A stretch of DNA of 36,111 nucleotides from Saccharofermentans sp. (GTDB lineage Bacteria > Bacillota > Clostridia > Saccharofermentanales > Saccharofermentanaceae): the NCBI GenBank assembly GCA_024403795.1, contig JAKSRD010000022.1, positions 1 to 36,111 of the forward strand, in the 5' to 3' direction. This document shows, piece after piece, positions 23,131 through 31,218 of this stretch. The notes under the pieces were generated by a model. That model was given only the letters and a program-made list of their open reading frames with translations, did no database searches and was not told the DNA's origin. The first letter of the stretch is position 1. Each line of letters begins with the position of its first letter. A program made the position numbers and the translations under genes.

Positions 23131-23139
23131 TGCTATAAT
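23131..23139 (+). promoter_or_regulatory. Extended -10 promoter of the ABC-2 operon
   Basis: TGCTATAAT at 23131-23139, about 30 nt before the ATPase start codon, with AAGGAG between. Confidence 0.5.
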
Positions 23140-23169
23140 CACCCTAGTTAAAAAGGAGTATCCGGGAAT

Positions 23170-23811
23170 ATGGGTGATTATGTTGTATCTGTCGAGAAAG
23201 TCTCACTGAAATATAAGAAAACCGTTTTAACCGATGTTAACATGAGCGCCGCAAAAGGCGATGCCATCGGTCTTCTCGGTCTCAACGGCTCAGGAAAATC
23301 AACACTCCTGTCAGCCATAGCTGGCCTTCGCAAGCCGGCATCGGGCTCCGTCACGCTTAAGGGCAAAGCAGGCTTTGTCACTCAGGAGAATGCACTCATC
23401 GAAGAGCTTACCGCCATGGACAATCTCAAGATGTGGACATCTCTCAACAAGCAGGAGATCCTCAAAGCATTAACTGAGACGGAACTGTCCAAGCTCAAGG
23501 TTGCCGACTTCATTGACCTCAAGGTAAAACGCATGTCCGGCGGCATGAAGAAACGTCTTGCCATCGCTTCCGTCCTTCTCTCCGCTCCCGACATCCTGCT
23601 TCTCGATGAACCTCTTGCCGCACTGGACATTCCTGCCAAGAACGACATCGTCTCTTTCATAGATTCATTCAGAGCCAAGGGCGGCACGGTCTTCATCGCA
23701 AGTCACAGCGAAGAAGTCTTCAGACATTGCAACAAGATCTATCTGCTCAAGAACGGCTCCGCTTCAGAACTCCCCGTGGGTGTATCCCTTACGGAGGCAC
23801 TTAATGGTTAA
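23170..23811 (+). CDS. ABC transporter ATP-binding protein
   Basis: 213 residues, one ATPase domain: Walker A GLNGSGKST (about 37-45), signature MSGGMKKR (about 122-129), Walker B ILLLDEP, D-loop LAALD and H-loop SHSEE. The CcmA-like short form fits ABC-2 exporters. First gene of a three-gene operon. Its last codons contain the ribosome site and start of the first permease gene, so the subunits are coupled. Substrate unknown. Confidence 0.92.
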   Translation: MGDYVVSVEKVSLKYKKTVLTDVNMSAAKGDAIGLLGLNGSGKSTLLSAIAGLRKPASGSVTLKGKAGFVTQENALIEELTAMDNLKMWTSLNKQEILKALTETELSKLKVADFIDLKVKRMSGGMKKRLAIASVLLSAPDILLLDEPLAALDIPAKNDIVSFIDSFRAKGGTVFIASHSEEVFRHCNKIYLLKNGSASELPVGVSLTEALNG

Positions 23812-24892
23812 AGCATACTGCAAAAGAGTATTGCTTTTTCTGCCCTATGTCGGATGCTATTTTCTGGCACTCGGCATTGCCATGCTGGCACTCGTCCTGT
23901 ATGCTTCGGAGTTTCTTTTCGAGAACAACACAGACAGCATCGTATCGATCGCGGTCTATGTCCCCGACGATGAAGCATATACGCGTCTCGGAATCGATCT
24001 CGTCAAGAACATGGACAGCGTCAAGCACACGGTGGACATCGATCAGGTAAAAAGTCCGGAGAAAGTCGTGCGCCTCGTTGAGAATGGAGAAGCCATAGCA
24101 GGCGTGATCGTTCCGGACGAATTTTTCGACAACATGGGTACCTCATCCGCTCAGCAGGTTCAGATCATCTACCGCGATGCCGACACCTTCGAAGAGCACC
24201 TCGTAAACGATCTTCTCTACACGATGAGCGACCTTCTCGGCACCACGCAGAGCTCCATCCTCACTGCCGAAGAGTATGCGGCTCAAATTGGATTGGACGC
24301 TTCCGATGCGAACGCCATAGGTAACAACGTTATGAATGAGAGCTTCGAATATGTAATGAATCGAAAATCTCTCTTTCACACATTGGACGCCAAGGACATC
24401 ATCGACAACTACGCCGTAAGAGAAAGACTCACTGCCTCTTACACCCTGTTCATAATCGTTATGGCGATCTTTGTCATCTCTTTCTTCTACAAAGGCAACA
24501 ACGATGTCTTCAGAGCAAGAGCCAAGCTCTCCGGCTTCTCAACATTAAAACTCTTCCTCATCGAATCCGGCTGCACGGCCTTCATGCTCTATCTGATCTA
24601 TCTGGCGATATTCATCTGTCTGTGCTTCATCTTCGATTCCATGAAGGTCCTGTCTCTCCTGACCGTTTTGCCGGCAATATTTGTCGTTGCTCTGTTCGGA
24701 ACAGGACTCTGCTATCTCATCAAGAAGCCTTCCACCGTCTCATATATTGTTTTCGGAGCCGGTACTTTCTTCATGTATCTTGCGGGATGCCTGATCCCTC
24801 TCGACTATATGCCTCATTTCTTCAAAGAGGCAGCGGTCTATAACCCCTTCTACTACCTGAATGCGTTCTTTATGAGGTCTATGTTCTTATGA
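23804..24892 (+). CDS. ABC-2 type permease (first)
   Basis: 362 residues. An N-terminal TM helix (about 8-34), an extracytoplasmic domain (about 40-205) and five C-terminal TM helices form the ABC-2/YhgE-like layout. The start at 23804 has GGAGG six nt upstream and overlaps the ATPase stop by 8 nt; the frame from 23780 has no ribosome site. It ends in an ATGA overlap with the second permease, so the two likely form a heterodimer with the 23170 ATPase. Confidence 0.88.
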   Translation: MVKAYCKRVLLFLPYVGCYFLALGIAMLALVLYASEFLFENNTDSIVSIAVYVPDDEAYTRLGIDLVKNMDSVKHTVDIDQVKSPEKVVRLVENGEAIAGVIVPDEFFDNMGTSSAQQVQIIYRDADTFEEHLVNDLLYTMSDLLGTTQSSILTAEEYAAQIGLDASDANAIGNNVMNESFEYVMNRKSLFHTLDAKDIIDNYAVRERLTASYTLFIIVMAIFVISFFYKGNNDVFRARAKLSGFSTLKLFLIESGCTAFMLYLIYLAIFICLCFIFDSMKVLSLLTVLPAIFVVALFGTGLCYLIKKPSTVSYIVFGAGTFFMYLAGCLIPLDYMPHFFKEAAVYNPFYYLNAFFMRSMFL

Positions 24893-25926
24893 GATTATTC
24901 CTTAACAGATTCACGGTCCTCTGTAAGCGCAGCCTGATAAATCCGGCCATGTACATCATGGGAGCAGTCATTCTTCTCATGACTCTGCTCGTTATCTTCG
25001 TTCCTGACAAAGAGACGTCGGTATACATTCCTGTCGCCGTCCTGAACGAAGACCATTCCGACTTTACCGAGAACATAGTAGATTATCTTTGCACCAAGAA
25101 TTCGATCTTCAACTTCTATGAGGTCGACGACGAGGATAAGCTCTACGAAGATCTCGCCTCCGGTAAAGCAAACAATGCTTATATATTTCCTAAGGGCTTC
25201 TCCGAGCATCTCACAGATGGCAACAATCATTATAAGATCCAACAGATCTCCACACCCGCATCAAGCTTCATCTTTCTCGCAAGAGAGGAAGTGTTTATCA
25301 GTTTCTATGATGAAGCCTCAAAGGAACTTATCCGTGATGCATATGCCGAGCGCGGTTATACCATTGACCCGCACGGACCTGAGATCGAGAGCCTTTTTGA
25401 GAAATGGCTCGACGAAGACTACCTCTTTGCTTTGGAGAGCGTTGAGGGCACCGTCTACAATGAGATAACCCATTCCGAGAAGGTCCCGATACCTCTCTAT
25501 AAGTTCGCGGGTTTCTTCATCTTCGTTGCTTCTCTCTTAGGCGTTCTCGCTTTCCTGAACGATCAGGATAATCGCATATATATGCGTTTCGGTCTTGTTG
25601 AGCGAATCTATCTCGGCCTCATTCAGGTAGGTGTCTTCACCTTTCCCGCCATGATCATGTCGATCATATGCTTCCTTGTCTCAAAAACGGAGTTCAGTCC
25701 GATCCACGTTATCGTATATACGTTGCTCGTGACTCTGATAGCTTTCGTTGTCGGAACGATCCTTACCGTTCTTCCGATACGCACCGCACGTTCCAAGATC
25801 TTCTCTGCCGTGCTCCCCGTCTACCTCATCCTCTCTTTCATCTTCAGCGGAATCCTGCTGGATCTCACCAACTTCGGAACCGCACTCCGCACATTATCGA
25901 GATTCTTCCCGCCGTCAATGTTCTGA
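24889..25926 (+). CDS. ABC-2 type permease (second)
   Basis: 345 residues with the same plan as the previous protein: TM helix at about 14-40, an external domain (about 45-200) and roughly five C-terminal TM helices ending LTNFGTALRTLSRFFPPSMF. It is the last gene of the exporter operon. No classical terminator follows; instead the palindromic repeats at 26001-26098 lie 75 nt downstream and could end or stabilise the transcript. Confidence 0.88.
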   Translation: MRLFLNRFTVLCKRSLINPAMYIMGAVILLMTLLVIFVPDKETSVYIPVAVLNEDHSDFTENIVDYLCTKNSIFNFYEVDDEDKLYEDLASGKANNAYIFPKGFSEHLTDGNNHYKIQQISTPASSFIFLAREEVFISFYDEASKELIRDAYAERGYTIDPHGPEIESLFEKWLDEDYLFALESVEGTVYNEITHSEKVPIPLYKFAGFFIFVASLLGVLAFLNDQDNRIYMRFGLVERIYLGLIQVGVFTFPAMIMSIICFLVSKTEFSPIHVIVYTLLVTLIAFVVGTILTVLPIRTARSKIFSAVLPVYLILSFIFSGILLDLTNFGTALRTLSRFFPPSMF

Positions 25927-26000
25927 TATCGTCAGGGTGTGGCATTAATTCCGGTTCATTGATATGCACCTGATTTTTGGCCGCCCAAAAACCCCGGAGT

Positions 26001-26041
26001 ATCAGGTAAAACATGCGGCGTATACCTGAGGTTTTACCTGA
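26001..26041 (+). repeat. 41-nt palindromic repeat core, internal copy 1
   Basis: It contains TCAGGTA (2-8), TACCTGA (23-29) and a second TACCTGA (35-41), with AAACATGCGGC between the first two. The first segment can pair with either of the others. The same core is at 91-131 and, inverted, at 35982-36022. Confidence 0.8.
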
Positions 26042-26057
26042 CTTAGAGTTGCCGAAC

Positions 26058-26098
26058 ATCATGCAAAACATGCTGCGCCTGCATGATGTTTAGCATGA
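26058..26098 (+). repeat. 41-nt palindromic repeat core, diverged tandem copy 2
   Basis: Aligned without gaps to 26001-26041 it has 30 of 41 identities. Its three pairing segments are TCATGCA, TGCATGA and AGCATGA. Positions 5/26 changed from G-C to T-A and positions 7/24 from T-A to C-G, keeping all seven pairs. The third segment changed in step at two positions. Confidence 0.75.
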
Positions 26099-26128
26099 GA
26101 TTTCCTTCGAGGCAGCTCAGATCAGCAG

Positions 26129-26156
26129 TTGAAAAAACTCAAAAATGGTGTATCAT
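26129..26156 (+). promoter_or_regulatory. Promoter of the acyl-CoA synthetase gene
   Basis: TTGAAA (26129-26134), 16 nt, TATCAT (26151-26156). The start of transcription would fall at about 26163, inside the first operator below. Confidence 0.55.
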
Positions 26157-26160
26157 TCAC

Positions 26161-26189
26161 TTTGACCGTCAAACTATTTGACTATCAAA
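26161..26189 (+). promoter_or_regulatory. Tandem FabT-like operators
   Basis: Two 13-bp palindromes, TTTGACCGTCAAA (26161-26173) and TTTGACTATCAAA (26177-26189), with centres 16 bp apart, lie at and just after the transcription start. The second differs at one base from the core TTTGATTATCAAA known for FabT, the MarR-family fatty-acid regulator of streptococci. A related repressor is therefore likely. Confidence 0.6.
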
Positions 26190-26215
26190 GTATTTCCCGT
26201 GAAGGAGATGATGTT

Positions 26216-28021
26216 ATGCCGAGAAATCTGAAGAAAGACTATCCCTACTACAAAGTTCATTATGTAAGGGATCTGCGCGATCTGGTAAACCGCCGGTGCG
26301 AGATGTATCCGGATTCACCCGTATTTAAGTTCAAGTGCGGAACTACAGCATCTCCGCACCCGCATTCGAATGCTGATCTGAACGGAAAGCAGAATGCCGA
26401 GCAGAAAGTCGGGCACAATGGAGATTCGGAATGGAAGGCAATCTACCCTAAAGATTTTCGAGAAGACATACAAAATCTCGGCAGCGGCCTGCTCCGGCTT
26501 TGGAATGCAAAAACTTCGGTTGAACAGCGTAAAGCCGAGCCCAAGATCGCCATTTTGTCAGAGACCCGTTACGAATGGTATGTGTCATACATGGCTGCAA
26601 CCAACGGCCTCGGAATAGTGGTTCCGCTCGACCGAATGCTTAGAGCCGAGGAGCTTGTAACAATGTTCCAAAGGGCAGGAATAGACATGGTGCTCTTCTC
26701 GAAGAAGTACACGGACACCGTCGGAAAGGTAATGTCGGAATGCAGTAATCTGAAGGTGGCGGTCTGCTTTGACGAATGCGAACTTCAAGGCGCGTACACC
26801 TACAAAGAGGCATCAGAGATCGCCGGCGATAAGGGAGAGTATAACAGCAGACGGATCGATCCTGATGCGGTCGGCATTCTGCTCTTCACATCAGGAACAA
26901 CGTCTCAATCCAAGATCGTCATGCTTTCGCAGCGAAATGTCTGCTCAGACATAATGAATATGTTCAAGATGTGCTCAATGGGACCGGGTGATTCTTTTCT
27001 GTCGGTGCTTCCGCTCCATCACACATATGAGTGCACATGCGGCTTCATAGCGCAGGTCTATTCCGGAACGACCATATACATCGGAGAAGGACTGACCAAG
27101 ATCGCCTCCGATCTTCAGAAAGCGAAGCCGACGTGTCTTTGCGTCGTGCCGGCCTTACTCGAGAAATTCTACGGAAAGATAATGAAGGAGATCGAATCCT
27201 CCGCGCTGAAAAGATTTGGCTTTGCCATGCTCAGAGGTATGTCGAGATTCCTGTATCTGTTGAGGATCGATGCTCGAAAAGTACTGTTCAAGAAGGTTAA
27301 TGACGTTTTCGGCGGAAATCTCAGGCTCGTATTCATGGGCGGAGCACCTTCTGATCCCAATGTCATTAAGTTCTTTGACGAGATCGGCGTTGAAGTCCTT
27401 CAGGGATACGGACTTACCGAATGCGCACCGCTCGTGGCAGTTAACCGCGATCAGAATTACAGGTACAATTCCGCCGGAGTACCGCTTGTCGGAAATGAGA
27501 TCAAAGTATATCAGCCGGATGAGAACGGGATCGGAGAGTTCATCGTAAAGGGCGACAATGTTTTCCTCGGATACTACGGAAACCTGAAAGCTACAGACGA
27601 GGTTTTCGATAAGGACGGATATTTCCACACCGGAGATGTGGGCTATATCGACGATGACGGATTCCTCTACATTACGGGACGCAAAAAGAATGTCATCATT
27701 GCAAAGAACGGCAAGAATGTTTTCCCGGAGGAACTGGAATATCTGATCAACAAATCACCGCTCGTATGCGAATCCGTTGTCTCACAGAAAGAGAACGAGA
27801 CAGGCAACGACTATATCATCCAGGCGGAGATATTCCCTCAATTCGATGAGATCAGGGAAAGCTTCGGAGAGATCTCAGCGGATGAAATCAGAGTGAAGAT
27901 CGAAGAGGAGATCTCCCGGGTTAACAAAAAACTTGAGAACTATCAGAAGATCAAGAAGGTCGTCATCAGAGATACGGAGTTTATCAAGAGCTCCACTCAC
28001 AAGATTAAAAGGTGTGCTTAA
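26216..28021 (+). CDS. Long-chain acyl-CoA synthetase / AMP-forming ligase
   Basis: 601 residues of the ANL superfamily: ATP plus fatty acid to acyl-AMP, then transfer to CoA or another thiol. Motifs: a P-loop TSGTTSQSKIV in place of the usual TSGTTGxPKGV, the A5 motif GYGLTECAPLV, HTGDVGYIDDDGFLYITGRKK and the C-terminal catalytic Lys in STHKIKRCA. Residues about 38-75 form a His/Asn/Gln-rich insert not usual in the family. I start at 26216 because AGGAG lies 8 nt before it. The longer frame from 26129 runs through promoter and operators. The gene is alone between a repeat-bearing spacer and a bidirectional terminator, and the operators suggest control by fatty-acid status. Confidence 0.88.
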   Translation: MPRNLKKDYPYYKVHYVRDLRDLVNRRCEMYPDSPVFKFKCGTTASPHPHSNADLNGKQNAEQKVGHNGDSEWKAIYPKDFREDIQNLGSGLLRLWNAKTSVEQRKAEPKIAILSETRYEWYVSYMAATNGLGIVVPLDRMLRAEELVTMFQRAGIDMVLFSKKYTDTVGKVMSECSNLKVAVCFDECELQGAYTYKEASEIAGDKGEYNSRRIDPDAVGILLFTSGTTSQSKIVMLSQRNVCSDIMNMFKMCSMGPGDSFLSVLPLHHTYECTCGFIAQVYSGTTIYIGEGLTKIASDLQKAKPTCLCVVPALLEKFYGKIMKEIESSALKRFGFAMLRGMSRFLYLLRIDARKVLFKKVNDVFGGNLRLVFMGGAPSDPNVIKFFDEIGVEVLQGYGLTECAPLVAVNRDQNYRYNSAGVPLVGNEIKVYQPDENGIGEFIVKGDNVFLGYYGNLKATDEVFDKDGYFHTGDVGYIDDDGFLYITGRKKNVIIAKNGKNVFPEELEYLINKSPLVCESVVSQKENETGNDYIIQAEIFPQFDEIRESFGEISADEIRVKIEEEISRVNKKLENYQKIKKVVIRDTEFIKSSTHKIKRCA

Positions 28022-28044
28022 CTGATACGACTTCCGGCACAGGT

Positions 28045-28081
28045 AAAAAAGGGGCTGCCCTTATCGGACAGCCCCTATAAT
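28045..28081. terminator. Bidirectional terminator
   Basis: AGGGGCTG / CAGCCCCT stem (28050-28076). The minus strand has TTTTTT after it, serving the lipoprotein gene at 28102. The plus strand has TATAATTTTT, serving the acyl-CoA synthetase gene. Confidence 0.88.
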
Positions 28082-28101
28082 TTTTAAGATCTTCTCAGTT
28101 A

Positions 28102-28959
28102 TCAGAAATATCCGGCAAACATCATAGCCAGATCAGCTACCTTGTCGACAAGATCTTCAACAACTTCCTTATTCATGGGAAGCTTTGAAGGATTGCAAGA
28201 AGCACCGAAAGCGCCGCAGAAAGAATTAAGTGTATCTGCCTTTGCGTTGAGTGAACCGCCTGCAATGATGAATACGTTGTTAGCATTTACTTCAATGGAG
28301 AAACCTATTGTTCCCTTAAGATCGCTCCAAGAATCCATAATATCTTCTGCATCACCGGTAGCCTCATCGAGCAAGTCCATGAGATCGTCATCTTCAGAAA
28401 CGATCTTAACGAGCTGAGCAACATCGATGTTAAATCTGATGTATCCCTCGTTCTTGGATGAGAAGTACTCTTTGGATGAAAGATCCTTAACATCAACATC
28501 GATCATATCGAGCTTAGTCTCAAAGTACTCCATGATATCTTCTGTGTAGTTATCAGCGAGTGTCATCTGGAAAGCCAACGCACCTTCAGCCTCAACATCA
28601 GCAAGATCCTCAGGATCTTCGATGTCTTCAAAATCATCGGTGCCGGAAGTCTTTACTGCGAGACCGACTGAAAGAACATCTTCAACATCAATGACAGTAT
28701 CAAGTGTTACTTCTTCAAGAAGATCAAGAAGCTCTTCCTGTCTGTCTTCGATATCATCTTCTTCGATGCAGGCATAGACACCGTCTTCGTAATCAACTTC
28801 GTCGATTGAATCATCATAGTCAGCCTCTTCGAGCTTCAACTTCTCACAAGCCTTAATGAACTTGTCAGCGCCGATCGTAGTTGTCTTGCTGCAGCCTGCG
28901 AACAAACCTGCAATCATCGCAACTGAGACAACGCTTGCCAAAACCTTTACTTTCTTCAT
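28102..28959 (-). CDS. Acidic lipoprotein, function unknown
   Basis: 285 residues. A lipoprotein signal with LFAGC places the lipid at Cys23; the mature protein is very acidic with Asp/Glu clusters such as EEDDIEDRQEELLDLLEE. The C-terminal half has beta-like segments (GTIGFSIEVNANNVFIIAGG). The ATG at 28959 has AAGGAGGG 10 nt upstream; the longer frame to 29010 lacks one. No known domain is recognised. It has its own extended -10 promoter and terminator and lies divergent to the CmpB-like gene. Confidence 0.8.
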   Translation of the reverse strand: MKKVKVLASVVSVAMIAGLFAGCSKTTTIGADKFIKACEKLKLEEADYDDSIDEVDYEDGVYACIEEDDIEDRQEELLDLLEEVTLDTVIDVEDVLSVGLAVKTSGTDDFEDIEDPEDLADVEAEGALAFQMTLADNYTEDIMEYFETKLDMIDVDVKDLSSKEYFSSKNEGYIRFNIDVAQLVKIVSEDDDLMDLLDEATGDAEDIMDSWSDLKGTIGFSIEVNANNVFIIAGGSLNAKADTLNSFCGAFGASCNPSKLPMNKEVVEDLVDKVADLAMMFAGYF

Positions 28960-28991
28960 ATTTCTATTACCCTCCTTACAGGAATACGCAA

Positions 28992-29000
28992 ATTGTATCA
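28992..29000 (-). promoter_or_regulatory. Extended -10 promoter of the acidic lipoprotein gene
   Basis: TGATACAAT on the minus strand, about 33 nt upstream of the start codon. The same TGATACAAT element is used before the Yip1-like gene at 18572. Confidence 0.4.
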
Positions 29001-29046
29001 TAAGTTTCATTCACTTGATATATGAAGAAATGGTCTGTCAGGATAA

Positions 29047-29068
29047 GGTGTATTGTTGAAAATACACC
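29047..29068. other. Small hairpin in divergent spacer
   Basis: GGTGTAT and ATACACC with an 8-nt loop. A second inverted repeat, CAACGC-tttgg-GCGTTG flanked by two direct TTTGCAC copies, lies at about 29093-29122. No assigned role. Confidence 0.35.
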
Positions 29069-29123
29069 AAACTTCCCAAGGTGTTTATCATTGTTTGCAC
29101 AACGCTTTGGGCGTTGTTTGCAC

Positions 29124-29151
29124 TCGACATAATGCTGAGTCTTACTATAAA
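29124..29151 (+). promoter_or_regulatory. Putative promoter of the CmpB-like gene
   Basis: TCGACA (29124-29129), 16 nt, TATAAA (29146-29151). The start codon is about 44 nt downstream. Confidence 0.4.
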
Positions 29152-29194
29152 ATAGTCCACGAGTGAAAGACTATTCGAACAAAGGAGATCCCCG

Positions 29195-29731
29195 ATGAAC
29201 AAAGAATACCTGAAGAAAAGACTGCCGTTATTATTGCTGGTATTCGCTTTCGGCGGAATCTTCGGCTTCATATATGAGGAGATCTTCTATTACTTTGATC
29301 TTGGTGAATGGGTCAAGCGCGGAACAACATTCGGTCCGTGGATCCCGATCTACGGCTTCGGCGGATTGCTGATGCTGGGCATGACATATACGATCCGTAA
29401 AAATCCGTTCCTTGTCTTCCTCTTATCGACACTTGCATCCGGGATCCTTGAACTCGGCACAGGCTGGGTGCTCGACGTAGTCTTCAATATTAGACTCTGG
29501 GATTACAACGAAGAGATCCTGAACTGGGGAAACTTCCGCGGATATGTATGCGCACGTTCAGTTCTCTTCTTCGGCGTATCCGGAATATTCCTCCGATTCG
29601 TAGTGGTACCCGTATTCGAATGGCTCGAAAAGAAGATGCCCAAGAAAGCATGGCTCGCCCTCTGCTTCATTCCGGCAGGTCTCTTCACGATCGATATCGT
29701 GGTAAGCCTGATCTGTAAAGCCGTCGGTTAA
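29195..29731 (+). CDS. CmpB-like putative ABC-transporter type IV membrane protein
   Basis: 178 residues with about five TM helices. The segments RGTTFGPWIPIYGFGG (about 43-58) and LWDYNEEILNWGNFRGYVCA (about 100-119) match the family annotated as putative ABC-transporter type IV (CmpB). Its transport role is unproven; there is no ATPase gene beside it. The ATG follows AAAGGAG at 7 nt. Its stop overlaps the stop of the convergent gene at 29728 (shared TTAA). Confidence 0.78.
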   Translation: MNKEYLKKRLPLLLLVFAFGGIFGFIYEEIFYYFDLGEWVKRGTTFGPWIPIYGFGGLLMLGMTYTIRKNPFLVFLLSTLASGILELGTGWVLDVVFNIRLWDYNEEILNWGNFRGYVCARSVLFFGVSGIFLRFVVVPVFEWLEKKMPKKAWLALCFIPAGLFTIDIVVSLICKAVG

Positions 29732-30075
29732 AACTCCTCTGTCTGCTCGTTCAGCTTGTCGATAACATCGAACTGTGAGCTGATGACACTCTTCGGATCG
29801 CTCTCAAAGCTCATCATGGTATCTGCTTCAGAGACGATGCTGTTGCTGCCTGCCAGTTCTTCATAGAATCTCTCTGCAGCTTCCTCTCCGAATTCGGAGA
29901 CGATCGCATTCTCCAATTGTCTTGCACTGATCAGTTCGTCAAGATAGAGTCTCGTGACGACAACAAATGCGTCGTAGAGTTCTTCCTTGCTGTATTCGTT
30001 GTTGTTATCGGCAAAATATTCAATGACATTTCTGAAATCTTTACCGTTGATGTTCTCCAGATCCTGCTGATTCAT
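29728..30075 (-). CDS. Small acidic hypothetical protein
   Basis: 115 residues, acidic and helical, without signal or TM segment. Contains FRNVIEYFADNNNEYSKEEL and LISARQLENAIVSEFGEEAA; no domain recognised. I use the ATG at 30075, which has GGGGGA 8 nt upstream, over the in-frame TTG at 30096 that would put the ribosome site inside the gene. Converges on the CmpB-like gene with stop codons overlapping. Confidence 0.65.
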   Translation of the reverse strand: MNQQDLENINGKDFRNVIEYFADNNNEYSKEELYDAFVVVTRLYLDELISARQLENAIVSEFGEEAAERFYEELAGSNSIVSEADTMMSFESDPKSVISSQFDVIDKLNEQTEEF

Positions 30076-30242
30076 GTCTTTATCCCCCTTTGTCAAAAGG
30101 TGTGTCCGGGTTGCTTATTTTCTTTTAAAATAATAGTAGAATGAAATGGTCGTGTCAAAAACGAAAACCACAAAAATACGGATAAACCGGCGAATTTTTG
30201 TTTTCGATGATAAAAATTGTCCTCAAAAGAAAGGATGCGCCC

Positions 30243-31208
30243 ATGAACAGGATCGATATCTGGAACGAAGGTGAATACTCTTACCCCCTTGCATTTGAAT
30301 TCAGACCGAATCTCAGAGCTTATCTGCTGGAGGACGGCAAGGTGCACCCCTGCATGATCGTACTTCCGGGCGGAGGCTACGCAGTCGCCGTGCCGCCTGA
30401 AGGTGAACTGGTCGCCAAAGAATTCAACAAGCGCGGCTATAACTGCTTCGTCATGACTTACACCACGAACCAGTTGCTTCGTGAGCCTGTCATGGACCAG
30501 GCGATGCGTGATCTGGCCAGAGCGATCAGATTTGTCCGCAAGAACAGTCAGACATATCTCGTTGATAAGATCTTCATATGCGGTTTCTCCGCTGCAGGGC
30601 ACGTCTGCGGTTCTGTTTGCGATTACTGGGACGAGCTTGAAGACGGAAATCCTGACTACAAGGATATCTCCTGCCGTCCGGACGGAGCCATCCTGTCATA
30701 TCCGGTGATCACGTCCGGCGAGTTTGCCCATCAGGATTCATTCCGTTTCCTCCTCGGAGCAGACATATACGACAGAGATGACGACGAGGCGAAGTATCTG
30801 CTCGACCGTTATTCGCTGGAAAAGCATGTCAAACCATCCAATCCGCCCTGCTTCGTCTGGCAGACCGAAGAAGACAATCTTGTTCCCGTAAAGAACAGCT
30901 ATCTCTATGCTGAAGCACTTCAAAAAGCAGGAGTTCAATACGAGCATATTACCTTTGAGCACGGTTTCCACGGACTTTCCATTCCAAACGAAGACTGGAT
31001 CAACGGCAATCACGGTGAGCCGTATACGGCTGAACAAAGCTTTGCGCTCGTTAATGCGATCAAGGAAGGACTTATCGAGGCACCCGAGGGCGGTGCTGAT
31101 TCACTGCTTGGCTATCTCCAACATTATGACGGACCGGCACCTGAATTCTCGCCTGAAGTCCTGACATGGCCTGACCGCGCCGATGCCTTTCTCAGAAGTC
31201 TGTCTTAA
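30243..31208 (+). CDS. Alpha/beta-hydrolase, carbohydrate-esterase-like
   Basis: 321 residues, no signal peptide. LPGGGYAVAVPPEGE (about 41-55) carries the oxyanion-hole HGG-like turn. The nucleophile elbow is GFSAAGH (Ser near 120), the acid is likely Asp in TEEDNLVPV and the base His in FEHGFHGLS. The layout fits the Aes/BD-FAE and acetyl-xylan-esterase-like group found in gut Clostridia, acting on acetylated sugars or small esters. Substrate not determinable. The ATG at 30243 has AAAGGA seven nt upstream. It is followed after 10 nt by an acetyltransferase gene, so the two form an operon. Confidence 0.85.
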   Translation: MNRIDIWNEGEYSYPLAFEFRPNLRAYLLEDGKVHPCMIVLPGGGYAVAVPPEGELVAKEFNKRGYNCFVMTYTTNQLLREPVMDQAMRDLARAIRFVRKNSQTYLVDKIFICGFSAAGHVCGSVCDYWDELEDGNPDYKDISCRPDGAILSYPVITSGEFAHQDSFRFLLGADIYDRDDDEAKYLLDRYSLEKHVKPSNPPCFVWQTEEDNLVPVKNSYLYAEALQKAGVQYEHITFEHGFHGLSIPNEDWINGNHGEPYTAEQSFALVNAIKEGLIEAPEGGADSLLGYLQHYDGPAPEFSPEVLTWPDRADAFLRSLS

Positions 31209-31218
31209 GAGGTAACAA

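Noticed and set aside
26001..26098. CRISPR array
   Set aside because: Only two units with 73% identity, internal palindromes, a 16-nt gap and no cas genes nearby.
29093..29122. Inverted repeat with TTTGCAC direct repeats as an attachment site
   Set aside because: Short, with no integrase or second copy in the window; listed only as a small hairpin region.
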